Source: Gordonia bronchialis DSM 43247 (lineage in GTDB: Bacteria; Actinomycetota; Actinomycetes; Mycobacteriales; Mycobacteriaceae). Taken from it: a stretch of DNA of 64,000 nt. Of the stretch, positions 8,315-15,446 are shown one piece after another (position 1 is the first letter of the stretch; the number at the start of each line of letters is the position of its first letter). Made by a program: the position numbers and the translations under genes. Under the pieces are notes generated by a model that saw nothing but the letters and a program-made list of their open reading frames with translations, was not told the origin of the DNA and searched no databases. The stretch spans positions 4,588,001 to 4,652,000 of the forward strand of contig NC_013441.1 in assembly GCF_000024785.1 (NCBI RefSeq), given 5' to 3'.

Positions 8315-8749
8315 ATGACTTCAGTACAGCAGCACACCAGCGCGACGCCGGCCCAGGTCTGGTCGGTCCTGTCCAACGGATGGTTGTACGCGACATGGGT
8401 GGTGGGTACGTCGCGCATCCGTGACGTCGACCCCGACTGGCCGCAGGCCGGCACCAAGATCCACCATTCCGTCGGCCTGTGGCCGGCACTGCTCAACGAC
8501 GAGACCGAATCTCTCGAGTCGAAGGCCGGATACCTCGAATTATCCGCGGCGGCATCGCCCTTCGGTCGGGCACGCATTCGACTGACCATCGAGAAGGACG
8601 GCGACGGCTCACTCATCACGATGGACGAGTTCGTGGAAACGGCGCCCCTGCGCTGGATTCCGCCGGTCGTGCAGCGCACCGCCATGCGCCCGCGGCTGAA
8701 CGAATGCCTGCAACGACTGGCGATGCTGGCCGAGCGGAATGCGCGATGA
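8315..8749 (+). CDS. SRPBCC-family protein (polyketide cyclase/dehydrase-like)
   Basis: The 144-residue protein has the pattern of a START/SRPBCC lipid-binding fold: an N-terminal strand with SATPAQVWSVLSNGWLYATWV, a central SVGLWP segment and a C-terminal amphipathic helix ending in ERNAR. Such proteins bind hydrophobic ligands or act as cyclases or coenzyme-free enzymes. It has a strong ribosome site (GAGGAG, 8-9 nt before ATG) and follows the CrtI-like flavoprotein by 30 nt, suggesting that both act on the same hydrophobic substrate. The ligand cannot be told from sequence. Confidence 0.7.
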   Translation: MTSVQQHTSATPAQVWSVLSNGWLYATWVVGTSRIRDVDPDWPQAGTKIHHSVGLWPALLNDETESLESKAGYLELSAAASPFGRARIRLTIEKDGDGSLITMDEFVETAPLRWIPPVVQRTAMRPRLNECLQRLAMLAERNAR

Positions 8750-8774
8750 ATGGTTGCCGGCCGGGTCGCCACCT

Positions 8775-8870
8775 CACCTGCTGACCGAGCCGCCACCCCA
8801 CCTGCCGGTCGAGCCACCACCCCACCTGCCGGCCGAGCCACCATCCCACCTGCTGGTTGAGCCGCGACGG
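8775..8870. repeat. Four tandem copies of a 24-bp repeat
   Basis: Units start with CACCTG at 8775, 8799, 8823 and 8847 and diverge by a few bases each. The last unit runs into an inverted copy of the larger repeat described next. The stretch is open in one frame but only as a consequence of the repeat. Confidence 0.75.
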
Positions 8871-8904
8871 CGAGCGCCAGCGAGCCGACGCGCGTCGAAA
8901 CCAC
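8847..8904 (-). repeat. Inverted member of the GGTTTCGA...CTCAACCAG repeat family
   Basis: Read on the minus strand it begins with GTGGTTTCGA and ends with GCTCAACCAGCAGG, the same borders as the arrays at 8971 and 10109, with a different GC-rich palindromic centre. This border pattern marks dispersed intergenic repeats. Confidence 0.6.
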
Positions 8905-8970
8905 AAGCACCACAACAATGTCCGCAATCAGAAACAGTCAGTTGGTCACCGACATCGTCGCCTCGCCAGT

Positions 8971-9110
8971 GGTTTCGATACGGCACGGGCTCGTCCCTCG
9001 CTCGTGCCTACTCAACCAGCAAAAGAAGACCCGGACTGCCCCTCGCACGTGTCTACTCAACCAGCAAAAGAAGACCCGGACTGCCCCTCGCGCACGCCTA
9101 CTCAACCAGG
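8971..9110 (+). repeat. Tandem repeat array, 45-bp period
   Basis: One full unit (8971-9020, GGTTTCGATACGG to CTCAACCAGC) is followed by two partial units, with CTACTCAACC recurring at 9008, 9053 and 9098. Each unit contains a palindromic core around CTCG. The first 50 bp are nearly identical to the array at 10109, and both point the same way. The remaining 8905-8970 and 9111-9160 hold no gene. Confidence 0.8.
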
Positions 9111-9160
9111 AGAAGGAGCGGGCCATTCAACGCGAGTGCACGAGGTGGCGCCGAAGAGGT

Positions 9161-10093
9161 TCAGCCCGGGAGGGTTTCACCACCGATGGGGGCCAGCACC
9201 TCTCCGGTGTAGTACGACGACAGCTGGTCACTGGCGAAGAAGACGTAGGACGGGGCGATCTGGTCGGGTTGGGCCGCACGCTTCATGGGCACCTGTGCGC
9301 CGAAGTCGGCCACTTTGTCCGCCGGCATGGTCGCCGGAATGAGTGGGGTCCAAACCGGTCCCGGTGCAACGCAATTGACCCGGATCTTGCGCTCGAGGAG
9401 CGCCTGCGCCAGTGAATAGGTGAGCGCGATGACCGCGCCCTTGGTCGCCGAATAGTCGATCAGTTGTTTGTTCCCGCGAAGACCGTTGATCGATCCGGTG
9501 TTGATGATGGCGCCGCCACCGGTGAGGTGCGGCACGGCGGCGCGGGTGACATGAAAGAAGCTGTCGATGTTGACGTCGAAAGTCCGTCGCCACTGGTCGG
9601 GTTCGAGGTCGAGGAAGTCGTCCACCGGACTCTGAAAGGCCACGTTGTTGACCAGCAGATCGAGGCCACCAAGATCGTCGACGGTGCGTCGCACCACGTC
9701 GGCGCAATGGGACTGATCGGCAAGATCTCCCGGATACGCCCGACCGGACCGACCCTGCTCCTCGATCAGTTCGACGGTGCGCCGGGCGTCGTCATCCTCC
9801 TCGAGGTAAGCGATCGCCACGTCGGCGCCCTCCTTCGCGAACGCGACGGCAACCGCACGTCCGATCCCCGAATCACCGCCGGTGACAAGCGCTTTCCGTC
9901 CGGCCAGCAGATCGCGGCCGCGATAGTCACGCATCTCGTCGCGGGGCTGATCGGGCATGTCGGCGGTCCGGCCGGGGTAGTCGATTGTCTTTGCTTCGTG
10001 TTGCTCGTCGTCAGACATGTGCGTGGTGTACCCGAGGGCGGGTTCGCCAAACTCGCCGGTCTGTGGGTGGGTTGCTCGTCGGGTTGCGGACAT
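9161..10093 (-). CDS. Stress-type short-chain dehydrogenase (YhxC/YdaD-like)
   Basis: The 310-residue SDR has the long hydrophilic N-terminus of the general-stress SDR group, then RKALVTGGDSGIGRA (about residues 57-71), NNVAFQ in place of NNAG (usual in this subgroup), and the catalytic YSATK. Members accumulate under osmotic, salt or stationary-phase stress in other bacteria. The ATG at 10093 gives the expected length; the frame continues upstream into the repeat array, which was rejected as coding. The gene sits between two near-identical repeat arrays and next to sigF, in keeping with a stress function, but no SigF-type promoter is visible upstream. Confidence 0.8.
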   Translation of the reverse strand: MSATRRATHPQTGEFGEPALGYTTHMSDDEQHEAKTIDYPGRTADMPDQPRDEMRDYRGRDLLAGRKALVTGGDSGIGRAVAVAFAKEGADVAIAYLEEDDDARRTVELIEEQGRSGRAYPGDLADQSHCADVVRRTVDDLGGLDLLVNNVAFQSPVDDFLDLEPDQWRRTFDVNIDSFFHVTRAAVPHLTGGGAIINTGSINGLRGNKQLIDYSATKGAVIALTYSLAQALLERKIRVNCVAPGPVWTPLIPATMPADKVADFGAQVPMKRAAQPDQIAPSYVFFASDQLSSYYTGEVLAPIGGETLPG

Positions 10094-10108
10094 GGTCGGG
10101 TCGCCGGT

Positions 10109-10320
10109 GGTTTCGATACGGCACGGGCTCGTTCCTCGCTCGTACCTACTCAACCAGCAACAGAAGAACCCGGCTCGTTACTCGCTCGTGCCTACTCAAC
10201 CAGCACCAGAAGAACCCCGCTCGTACCTCGCCCGTGCCTACTCAACCAGCAACAGAAGAACCCGACTCGTTCCTCGCTCGCGCCTACTCAACCAGCAAGT
10301 GGAAGACGCCGGCTCGTACC
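10109..10320 (+). repeat. Tandem repeat array, 46-bp period
   Basis: A full unit at 10109-10158 is followed by units with CTACTCAACC at 10146, 10192, 10238 and 10284. The array ends at the stop codon of sigF (10323). Its first 55 bp match the array at 8971 with only a few differences. Confidence 0.8.
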
Positions 10321-10322
10321 TC

Positions 10323-11153
10323 TCAGGTAGTTGGCGCGTCGTCGTCGACGGTCAGTTGCTCCCGCAAGGTCTCCAGGGTGCGCGAGAGGAGCCGGGACAC
10401 GTGCATCTGTGAGATACCGACCCGTGCCGCGATCTCGCTCTGCGACATCGCATGGAAGAAGCGCAGGGTCACGATCTCACGTTCACGGTCGGGCAGCTGG
10501 TCGAGCACCGGGCGCAGGGTCACGAACTCGTCGATCTGGGCCAGTCGAGCGTCATCGTCGCCGAGGGTGTCACGGATCGAACGACCGTCGTCGTCCTCTG
10601 GCGTGGCGTCGATGGAACGCGCCTGGTAGGCCGATCGCGCCAGCAGACCGTCGATAACCTCGTCGACGGGCAGACCGAGATGGGCGGCGAGCTCACTCGG
10701 CCGCGGGGAGCGGCCGAGTCGCTGCACCAGTTCGTCGGTGGCCTTGCCGATGCTCAGGGAGGTTTCCTTGGCACGCCGCGGCACCCGGATAGCCCACATG
10801 CTGTCCCGAAAATGCCGGCGCACCTCGCCCATCACGGTCGGCACCGCGAACGACAGGAAGCTGTCGCCGCGCTCGCCGTCGAACCGGTCCACCGCGTTGA
10901 CCACCCCGATGCGCGCGACCTGCAGCAGATCGTCGAAGGGCTCACCGCGATCGCTGAATCGCCAGGCGACGTGTTCGGCCAGCGGCAGACATCGTTCGAT
11001 GATGTTGTCGCGCTTCTTTGCGTGGGCCGCCGCGTCGGTCTCCGCCGACAGTTCGCGCAGAGCGGCCACCACGTCGGCGTAATCGTCGCCGTGCCGCGCA
11101 CCGGTTCCACGTGACGCGTCGGTGCGCGATGGTGGGCGGGTCGTCGGGGGCAA
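10323..11153 (-). CDS. sigF: RNA polymerase sigma factor SigF
   Basis: The 276-residue protein is a group 3 sigma factor of the SigB/SigF type. Region 2 includes CLPLAEHVAWRFSDRGEP and DDLLQVARIGVVNAVDRF, then the strongly conserved VPTVMGEVRRHFRD; region 4 ends with SQSEIAARVGISQMHVSRLL. These segments closely parallel M. tuberculosis SigF. It directs RNA polymerase to stress and stationary-phase promoters and is held inactive by the anti-sigma factor RsbW/UsfX. The start is a TTG at 11153 with GGAG about 9 nt upstream; no in-frame ATG exists near the N-terminus. A SigF-like promoter upstream (11213-11238) suggests autoregulation. The 3' end touches the repeat array. Confidence 0.9.
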   Translation of the reverse strand: MPPTTRPPSRTDASRGTGARHGDDYADVVAALRELSAETDAAAHAKKRDNIIERCLPLAEHVAWRFSDRGEPFDDLLQVARIGVVNAVDRFDGERGDSFLSFAVPTVMGEVRRHFRDSMWAIRVPRRAKETSLSIGKATDELVQRLGRSPRPSELAAHLGLPVDEVIDGLLARSAYQARSIDATPEDDDGRSIRDTLGDDDARLAQIDEFVTLRPVLDQLPDREREIVTLRFFHAMSQSEIAARVGISQMHVSRLLSRTLETLREQLTVDDDAPTT

Positions 11154-11212
11154 ACGGCGCTCCGTTCGGGTGCGGGGGTGGGCGAAACGGTCGGTGGAAC
11201 CGACGCTACCGA

Positions 11213-11238
11213 CTACCCGGGCCTGCGTGTTTCCAAAC
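11213..11238 (-). promoter_or_regulatory. SigF-type promoter of sigF
   Basis: On the minus strand GTTT (complement of 11235-11238), 16 nt, then GGGTAG (complement of 11213-11218), matching the SigF pattern GTTT-N15/16-GGGTAT with one change. It lies about 60 nt before the TTG start. Confidence 0.6.
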
Positions 11239-11360
11239 TCCCCTTGTAGACCCGGCCACAGGTCCGTACGTTTGAGTCAGGCGGTTCAGTCAATAGCTGC
11301 ATGCGGACGGGCCGGTTCACACGGCCCCGTCGCACTCGTCCATCCTCGAGCGAGACGGAC

Positions 11361-11783
11361 ATGCACATGAGTCTTGACACCCATATTTCTCAGTTCCTCG
11401 ACGCACTTTCTGACGCACCGAGGTCGGCACAACCACCGAGCAGAGCGTCGGCGCCTACCATGACCGCGAGCAAACCCTATTGCCTGCAACGGTTTTCCGG
11501 CGAGATCGACATGCGCAACACCATCGACTTCGCTGCGGTGCTCGATCGGATTCTCGTCGAGCCACACGATCGCATCGTCATCGACATGACGTGTGTGGAC
11601 TTCGCCGGAACCTCGGCGCTCACCGTTCTGACCCAGTTCTGTGCGGCTGCCACCGAGAGTTCGACGCGGGTCGTCGTGGCCTGCGGACGGGCCGTCGCCC
11701 GCCCGATCGAGGCGTGCGGACTCGGCCCGATCGAAACCTACGACTCCGTCGACGCCGCCATCCGGGCCATCAGCACACCCTGA
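11361..11783 (+). CDS. STAS-domain protein, anti-sigma factor antagonist-like
   Basis: The C-terminal 105 residues form a STAS domain (FSGEIDMRNTIDF to the end), the fold of SpoIIAA/RsbV antagonists that release a sigma factor by binding its anti-sigma partner. It lies between sigF and rsbW, so it is a likely regulator of that pair. The phosphorylation loop reads DFAGTSALT rather than the canonical D-S-S-G, so the usual serine is missing and control may not depend on classic phosphorylation. The start is uncertain: ATG at 11361, 11367 and 11460 are all possible, the last giving a bare STAS domain of 107 residues. The stop is 10 nt from the converging rsbW gene. Confidence 0.7.
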   Translation: MHMSLDTHISQFLDALSDAPRSAQPPSRASAPTMTASKPYCLQRFSGEIDMRNTIDFAAVLDRILVEPHDRIVIDMTCVDFAGTSALTVLTQFCAAATESSTRVVVACGRAVARPIEACGLGPIETYDSVDAAIRAISTP

Positions 11784-11793
11784 TCCGCGCCGC

Positions 11794-12234
11794 TCACAAG
11801 GCGGTACGACGCTTGGCGAACCGGACGGTGACACGCCGGTCTCCACCTGAATCCACGTAGGTGAGGGTCTGCGTATCGGTGACGGTCTCCACGACACGCC
11901 AGCCGAACCCGGCGGTGTCCAGGTCGAGTCCGGTGCTGGTGCTGCCCTCGATCTGGCCCACCATGCCCAGCCGTCCGGGTCGGATCGTGACGGTCAGCCG
12001 CCGACCGGCTTCGGAGACGGCGATGAGCTGCGAGCAGATCTCGTCGACCCCGAGCTTGACGTCGGCGACGTCGTCGACGGTCCAATCGTCGAAGTAGAGG
12101 GTGCTCTCGACCACGGCGCGAATGATGGGCAGACGATCGGACTGCGCAGCCACCGACAGTTCCACCGGCGACTCCGCCGACTCCAGGAACTCGTCGATGA
12201 GCTGCTGCTCAACGGCGATGTCGTGCTCGACCAT
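11794..12234 (-). CDS. rsbW: Anti-sigma-F factor, RsbW/UsfX-type HATPase
   Basis: The 146-residue protein resembles M. tuberculosis UsfX (RsbW), the anti-SigF kinase-like protein. The segment DVADVKLGVDEICSQLI aligns with the UsfX N-box region, where the usual Asn of the HATPase N-box is also not conserved; GFGWRVVETVTDT is the G-box side. It binds SigF and blocks core polymerase access. The ATG at 12234 has a strong GAGGAGG ribosome site 5 nt upstream. A SigF-like promoter precedes it (12275-12300), giving a negative feedback loop. The gene is separated from sigF by the convergent STAS gene instead of forming the usual usfX-sigF operon. Confidence 0.8.
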   Translation of the reverse strand: MVEHDIAVEQQLIDEFLESAESPVELSVAAQSDRLPIIRAVVESTLYFDDWTVDDVADVKLGVDEICSQLIAVSEAGRRLTVTIRPGRLGMVGQIEGSTSTGLDLDTAGFGWRVVETVTDTQTLTYVDSGGDRRVTVRFAKRRTAL

Positions 12235-12274
12235 GGGTACCTCCTCGCGATCTGCTCGTCGCATCGTTGAACTG

Positions 12275-12300
12275 ATACCCGCATTGCGTCGAAGTGAAAC
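12275..12300 (-). promoter_or_regulatory. SigF-type promoter of rsbW
   Basis: On the minus strand GTTT (complement of 12297-12300), 16 nt, then GGGTAT (complement of 12275-12280), a perfect -10 of the SigF type. The start codon lies about 40 nt downstream. Confidence 0.65.
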
Positions 12301-12344
12301 ACACCTGTTGTTTGCGGTGCGTGTTGTCTCGCTCCGGTCACGCG

Positions 12345-12371
12345 GGTTTGAAACCGGGACGGTCCGGGAAC
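12345..12371 (+). promoter_or_regulatory. SigF/SigB-type promoter of the MTQ2-like gene
   Basis: GGTTT (12345-12349), 16 nt, GGGAAC (12366-12371). The -10 fits the broader SigB/SigF pattern GGGWA better than the strict GGGTAT. It is divergent from the rsbW promoter, 45 bp away. Confidence 0.45.
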
Positions 12372-12408
12372 CCGCCACCGGACGTCACCTTCTAGATGGG
12401 AGGCCCGC

Positions 12409-13158
12409 ATGGGTCACTTCACCGGAACCGCACCGACCGGCGCCGACGAGGCTCCGACGCCCGGCACCCCTGCCGTGGGCGTCCTGACGCGCCGACCGGG
12501 GACCGATGTGTATCAGCCGCAGGAGGATTCACACCTCTTGCGCGACGAGCTGCGGGACCACGACGTCAGCGGGGTCCGGGTGGCCGACCTGTGTACCGGA
12601 AGCGGCATCCTGGCTCTGGAGGCCGCGCTGCTGGGTGCGCGGTCTGTGCTGGCGGTCGATTCGTGTCCCGCGGCGGTGACCGCCGCCGCGACGCTCTGTC
12701 TCGACGCGCCCTGCCCGGTTCAGGTGGAACTCGACGACGTCACCGCGCTCACGGGCTACGGCCTGTTCGACTTCCTGACCTGCAATCCGCCCTACGTCCC
12801 CACCCCTGCGGACCCCGCCGAGGTGCGCGCCGCCGGGCCATCGCACGCCTGGGATGCGGGCACCGACGGCCGAGACGTCATCGACCGTCTGTGCGCGACC
12901 GCACCAGCGCTGCTCTCCCCCGGCGGCACCATGCTGCTGGTGCAATCGGAGTTCACCGGCGTGACCGCGACCCTCGACGCGCTGCGTCGGGCCGGTCTGT
13001 CCGCCGAGGTCGCGCGCACCCGGTACATCCCCTTCGGGCCGGTCCTCACCAGCCGCGCCACCTGGTTGGAGACCACCGGGCTTCTCGAATCGGGGCGACG
13101 CGTCGAAGAACTGGTGGTCATCCGCGCGGACAAGCCAGGGACAGGAATCCGACGATGA
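12409..13158 (+). CDS. HemK2/MTQ2-like class I methyltransferase
   Basis: The 249-residue protein carries the SAM-binding motif VADLCTGSGILALEAA (about residues 57-72) and the NPPYVP motif of N5-glutamine and amino-methyltransferases, which places it near HemK/PrmC and eukaryotic MTQ2. The short size and lack of a PrmC-type N-terminal helical domain fit the HemK2 group; the substrate may be a protein Gln, a nucleic acid base or a small molecule. It has a GGAGG ribosome site. It overlaps the CDGSH gene by 4 nt (ATGA), so the two are translationally coupled, and a SigF-like promoter precedes it. Confidence 0.75.
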   Translation: MGHFTGTAPTGADEAPTPGTPAVGVLTRRPGTDVYQPQEDSHLLRDELRDHDVSGVRVADLCTGSGILALEAALLGARSVLAVDSCPAAVTAAATLCLDAPCPVQVELDDVTALTGYGLFDFLTCNPPYVPTPADPAEVRAAGPSHAWDAGTDGRDVIDRLCATAPALLSPGGTMLLVQSEFTGVTATLDALRRAGLSAEVARTRYIPFGPVLTSRATWLETTGLLESGRRVEELVVIRADKPGTGIRR

Positions 13159-13361
13159 CCCGCTCCGACGAACCTCTCCGGGTACGGATGGTCCGTGGCG
13201 GCCCCACGCTCGTCCCTGGTCCCGTCGACATCGAACTGCCCGACGGCTCCCACGTGGCATCCGACCGGTTCATGGTGGCGCTGTGCTCGTGCGGGCGCAG
13301 TAAGCGATATCCGTTGTGCGACACCAGCCATCGGCGACGGAGGCGGGACAGCGCTAATTGA
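13155..13361 (+). CDS. CDGSH-type iron-sulfur protein
   Basis: The 68-residue protein ends with CSCGRSKRYPLCDTSH, matching the CDGSH pattern C-x-C-x2-S-x3-P-x-C-D-x2-H that binds a [2Fe-2S] cluster through three Cys and one His. CDGSH (mitoNEET-like) proteins move electrons or clusters and sense redox state. Coupled to the MTQ2-like methyltransferase by a 4-nt overlap and facing the HDO enzyme gene 48 bp away. It could be an electron donor or cluster source for either enzyme; that role is inferred from position only. Confidence 0.85.
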   Translation: MTRSDEPLRVRMVRGGPTLVPGPVDIELPDGSHVASDRFMVALCSCGRSKRYPLCDTSHRRRRRDSAN

Positions 13362-13400
13362 GTTCGGGCCAATTGAGTTCGGGCCGATTGAGTTCGGCCG
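13357..13400. repeat. Three tandem copies of a 15-bp repeat
   Basis: Units beginning ATTGAGTTCGG start at 13357, 13372 and 13387, the last one altered. The first contains the stop codon of the CDGSH gene; the array fills the gap to the convergent HDO gene. Confidence 0.75.
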
Positions 13401-13409
13401 GCGGGGCGG

Positions 13410-14405
13410 TCAGGGAGCGGAGACGGTACCCCAGCCTGACTGCAGGCCGCGGTCAAAGGCGTCTTCGACGACCAGGAAGCCGCGGATGCCGAAGACTATG
13501 TCGCTTTCCAGCTCGGGTTCGGTGGCCACCAGTTCGCCGACGACGTCGGTGCGCAGGACCTGCTCGTGTACGGCGTCGGCCTCGATGTGCTCGCGGTAGA
13601 AGTGCCTGCACGGCTCGGGGGCGTCGAGACGTTCGAGCCCGACGAGCAGTCGCGCCGACCCCGGCGACGACGTGATCTCGGTGGCCGCCAGATGCCCGAC
13701 GGTGGCGCCGCGCAGGGCCCGGTGCAGGCCGAAGCAGGACATCAGGTTGACCGGCGCCAGCGCCCACCCCGGAGCGGCGTCGAGGTAGCCGAGGTTGGTC
13801 GAATCGAGTCCGGCCGCGTCGAGGAGATCGGCGTAGAGCTCTTGGTGCACCGCGTCGCCGCGCCCGCCGCCGAACTCGTCGAACTCCACCGCCACGAAGG
13901 CTGCCTTGGACGTGCGGCGCAGTCGCGGGATGGCCCACGCATGCGGGTCGGCCTCTTTGAGGTGATACAGCGAGCGCATCCGGAAGTAGTCGCCGAACTG
14001 TTCCCAGGTTCCGTTGTCGCGCAGGTGAAATGAGGCACCATCACCGTCAACGGGTTCGGTGCTGAGTTCGGCCATCTCATGGGCTGCGCTGCCGGGTTCG
14101 CCGAGTGCGTCGACGTCGTCGCGCACCGCGGCCACAAAGGCCCGCTCGAGTTCGCGCCGGAAGGCGAGGATGTCCGGGTCCCATTCGCGGTCGTCGTCGA
14201 CGCCGACGAACCCCGCGTAGTGCAGTTCGTAGGCGGTGTAGAGGGCGAGTTGCAGATCGTCGCCGTACGGGTCGGCGTCGGCCACCTCGCGTACCGTCCC
14301 GATCGGTGTGCCGTGGGTGAGCGCGTCGATCAGCCGTTCCGACAGCGGACCACGTGCCGTGGGCATGGTGGCCTGCGTGGTGGGCGGGCGGGTGGTGGCG
14401 TGCAT
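13410..14405 (-). CDS. Iron-containing redox enzyme, heme-oxygenase-like (HDO) superfamily
   Basis: The 331-residue protein belongs to the heme-oxygenase-like diiron oxidase/oxygenase group (PF14518-like). Candidate metal ligands are E60 and H62 (YELHY), E174 (VEFDEFGGG), H187, H273, D277 and H280 (HIEADAVH), the E-H-E-H-D-H order known from UndA and SznF relatives. Such enzymes use two irons and O2 for decarboxylation, N-oxygenation or desaturation; the substrate is unknown here. ATG 14405 is preferred because AAGGA lies 7 nt upstream; ATG 14438 would add 11 residues. A near-perfect SigF promoter precedes it. It converges on the CDGSH gene, a possible partner. Confidence 0.8.
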   Translation of the reverse strand: MHATTRPPTTQATMPTARGPLSERLIDALTHGTPIGTVREVADADPYGDDLQLALYTAYELHYAGFVGVDDDREWDPDILAFRRELERAFVAAVRDDVDALGEPGSAAHEMAELSTEPVDGDGASFHLRDNGTWEQFGDYFRMRSLYHLKEADPHAWAIPRLRRTSKAAFVAVEFDEFGGGRGDAVHQELYADLLDAAGLDSTNLGYLDAAPGWALAPVNLMSCFGLHRALRGATVGHLAATEITSSPGSARLLVGLERLDAPEPCRHFYREHIEADAVHEQVLRTDVVGELVATEPELESDIVFGIRGFLVVEDAFDRGLQSGWGTVSAP

Positions 14406-14449
14406 GACGGTCCTTCGCTGTTCGGCGACGTGCTTCATCGGCTATCGGT

Positions 14450-14475
14450 ATACCCACGGACACTGCGACCAAACC
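14450..14475 (-). promoter_or_regulatory. SigF-type promoter of the HDO enzyme gene
   Basis: On the minus strand GGTTT (complement of 14471-14475), 15 nt, GGGTAT (complement of 14450-14455), a complete match to the mycobacterial SigF consensus, about 45 nt upstream of the chosen start codon. The promoter also implies that a start at 14438 would leave almost no leader, supporting 14405. Confidence 0.75.
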
Positions 14476-14501
14476 TCGTCACTGCACAGACGCCACCCCG
14501 C

Positions 14502-15257
14502 TCACTCCAGGTGATCGGCCTCCACGATCCGCCGGGCGACGTCGACGATGGGAACATTCGATTCCTGCGACAGCTGACGCAGAATCCCGAAGGCCCGCCC
14601 GGCGTCGGTATCGTAGCGCTCCATGATCATGCCCTTGGCCTGTCCGATGATGTCGCGGGAGGCGAGGGCGACACGGAACTGCTGTCCGCGGCGCGCGCCG
14701 GACAGTGCGATCGCGGCGTGCGCGGCCAGCCCCATGGCGACCTCGGTGACGGCCTCGTCAAAGGCCTCCGGTTTCTCAGAGTGCAGGTTGAGTGCGCCGA
14801 GTTCTACGTCGTTGACGACGAGCTGTATCGCCAGCGAGGAGCGGACCGGGGTCTGCTCTCCGACGGCGCGTACGAAGGCCGGCCAGCGGGTTTCGGTCAG
14901 TACGTCGGGGACGTACACCGTCTCTTCGGTCCAGATCGCCTCGAAACACGGCCCGTCACCGAAGTGGTGCTGCAGGTCGTCGATCTGTCGCGGAATCGGG
15001 CCGGTCTCGGCGGTTGATTCGAGTTCAGGGGGCGTCGAGCGGTGCCGCCTGCGGACCAGGGTGACGCCCGCATGATCGACACCCGGGATCAGTTCGACGG
15101 CCGCCTGGGTCACCTGACTCAACACGTCGTCGGGTGCAACCGAGACCTCTGAGGAGCCGTGCATGTCGCGGGCCAGACGCGCGATGGCGGCATGCAGCGT
15201 CGCGACCGACGGGGACACTTCGTCGGGTTCCTTGGCACTGGGTTCCTTGGCGCTCAC
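14502..15257 (-). CDS. GAF and ANTAR domain protein, RNA-binding antiterminator
   Basis: The 251-residue protein has a GAF sensor domain (about residues 40-180) and a C-terminal ANTAR domain (from ASRDIIGQAKGMIMERY to the end) that binds two-hairpin RNA structures and prevents transcription termination. GAF-ANTAR proteins are common in actinobacteria; the signal is unknown. The start is a GTG with AGGAG upstream. A 15-bp tandem duplication in the DNA gives SAKEPSAKEP at the N-terminus. It sits among SigF regulators, so a stress-response role is likely. No SigF-like promoter was seen for it. Confidence 0.85.
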   Translation of the reverse strand: MSAKEPSAKEPDEVSPSVATLHAAIARLARDMHGSSEVSVAPDDVLSQVTQAAVELIPGVDHAGVTLVRRRHRSTPPELESTAETGPIPRQIDDLQHHFGDGPCFEAIWTEETVYVPDVLTETRWPAFVRAVGEQTPVRSSLAIQLVVNDVELGALNLHSEKPEAFDEAVTEVAMGLAAHAAIALSGARRGQQFRVALASRDIIGQAKGMIMERYDTDAGRAFGILRQLSQESNVPIVDVARRIVEADHLE

Positions 15258-15370
15258 TCGTCAACCACTCCTCGAGATCGGCTTAGGCGACTACGCCTTC
15301 CATCGTTCCAGACTCATGGCGGACCGGCAGGCACACCGACGTCGGGCTCGGGTCCCATGCCGCGGCCGGT

Positions 15371-15395
15371 GTTTGGCGCCGACACAGACGGGTAT
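15371..15395 (+). promoter_or_regulatory. SigF-type promoter of the STAS-HATPase gene
   Basis: GTTT (15371-15374), 15 nt, GGGTAT (15390-15395), a full match to the SigF pattern, about 50 nt before the start codon. Confidence 0.7.
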
Positions 15396-15446
15396 GCGTG
15401 GTCGAGGACGAAACCGAGAACACGATTGCCGCAGAGAGAGGTGCCT

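Noticed and set aside
8739..9212. Open frame with PPHLPVEP-type repeats
   Set aside because: It follows from the 24-bp tandem repeat and overlaps the SRPBCC stop; no ribosome site and no plausible protein.
10094..10153. Upstream start for the stress SDR
   Set aside because: Those codons lie in the repeat array and a similar peptide is encoded by the other array, where no SDR follows.
8971..10320. CRISPR-like arrays with 45-46-bp period
   Set aside because: The whole period is repeated, with no unique spacers, and no cas gene is present. These are plain tandem repeats of a palindromic unit.
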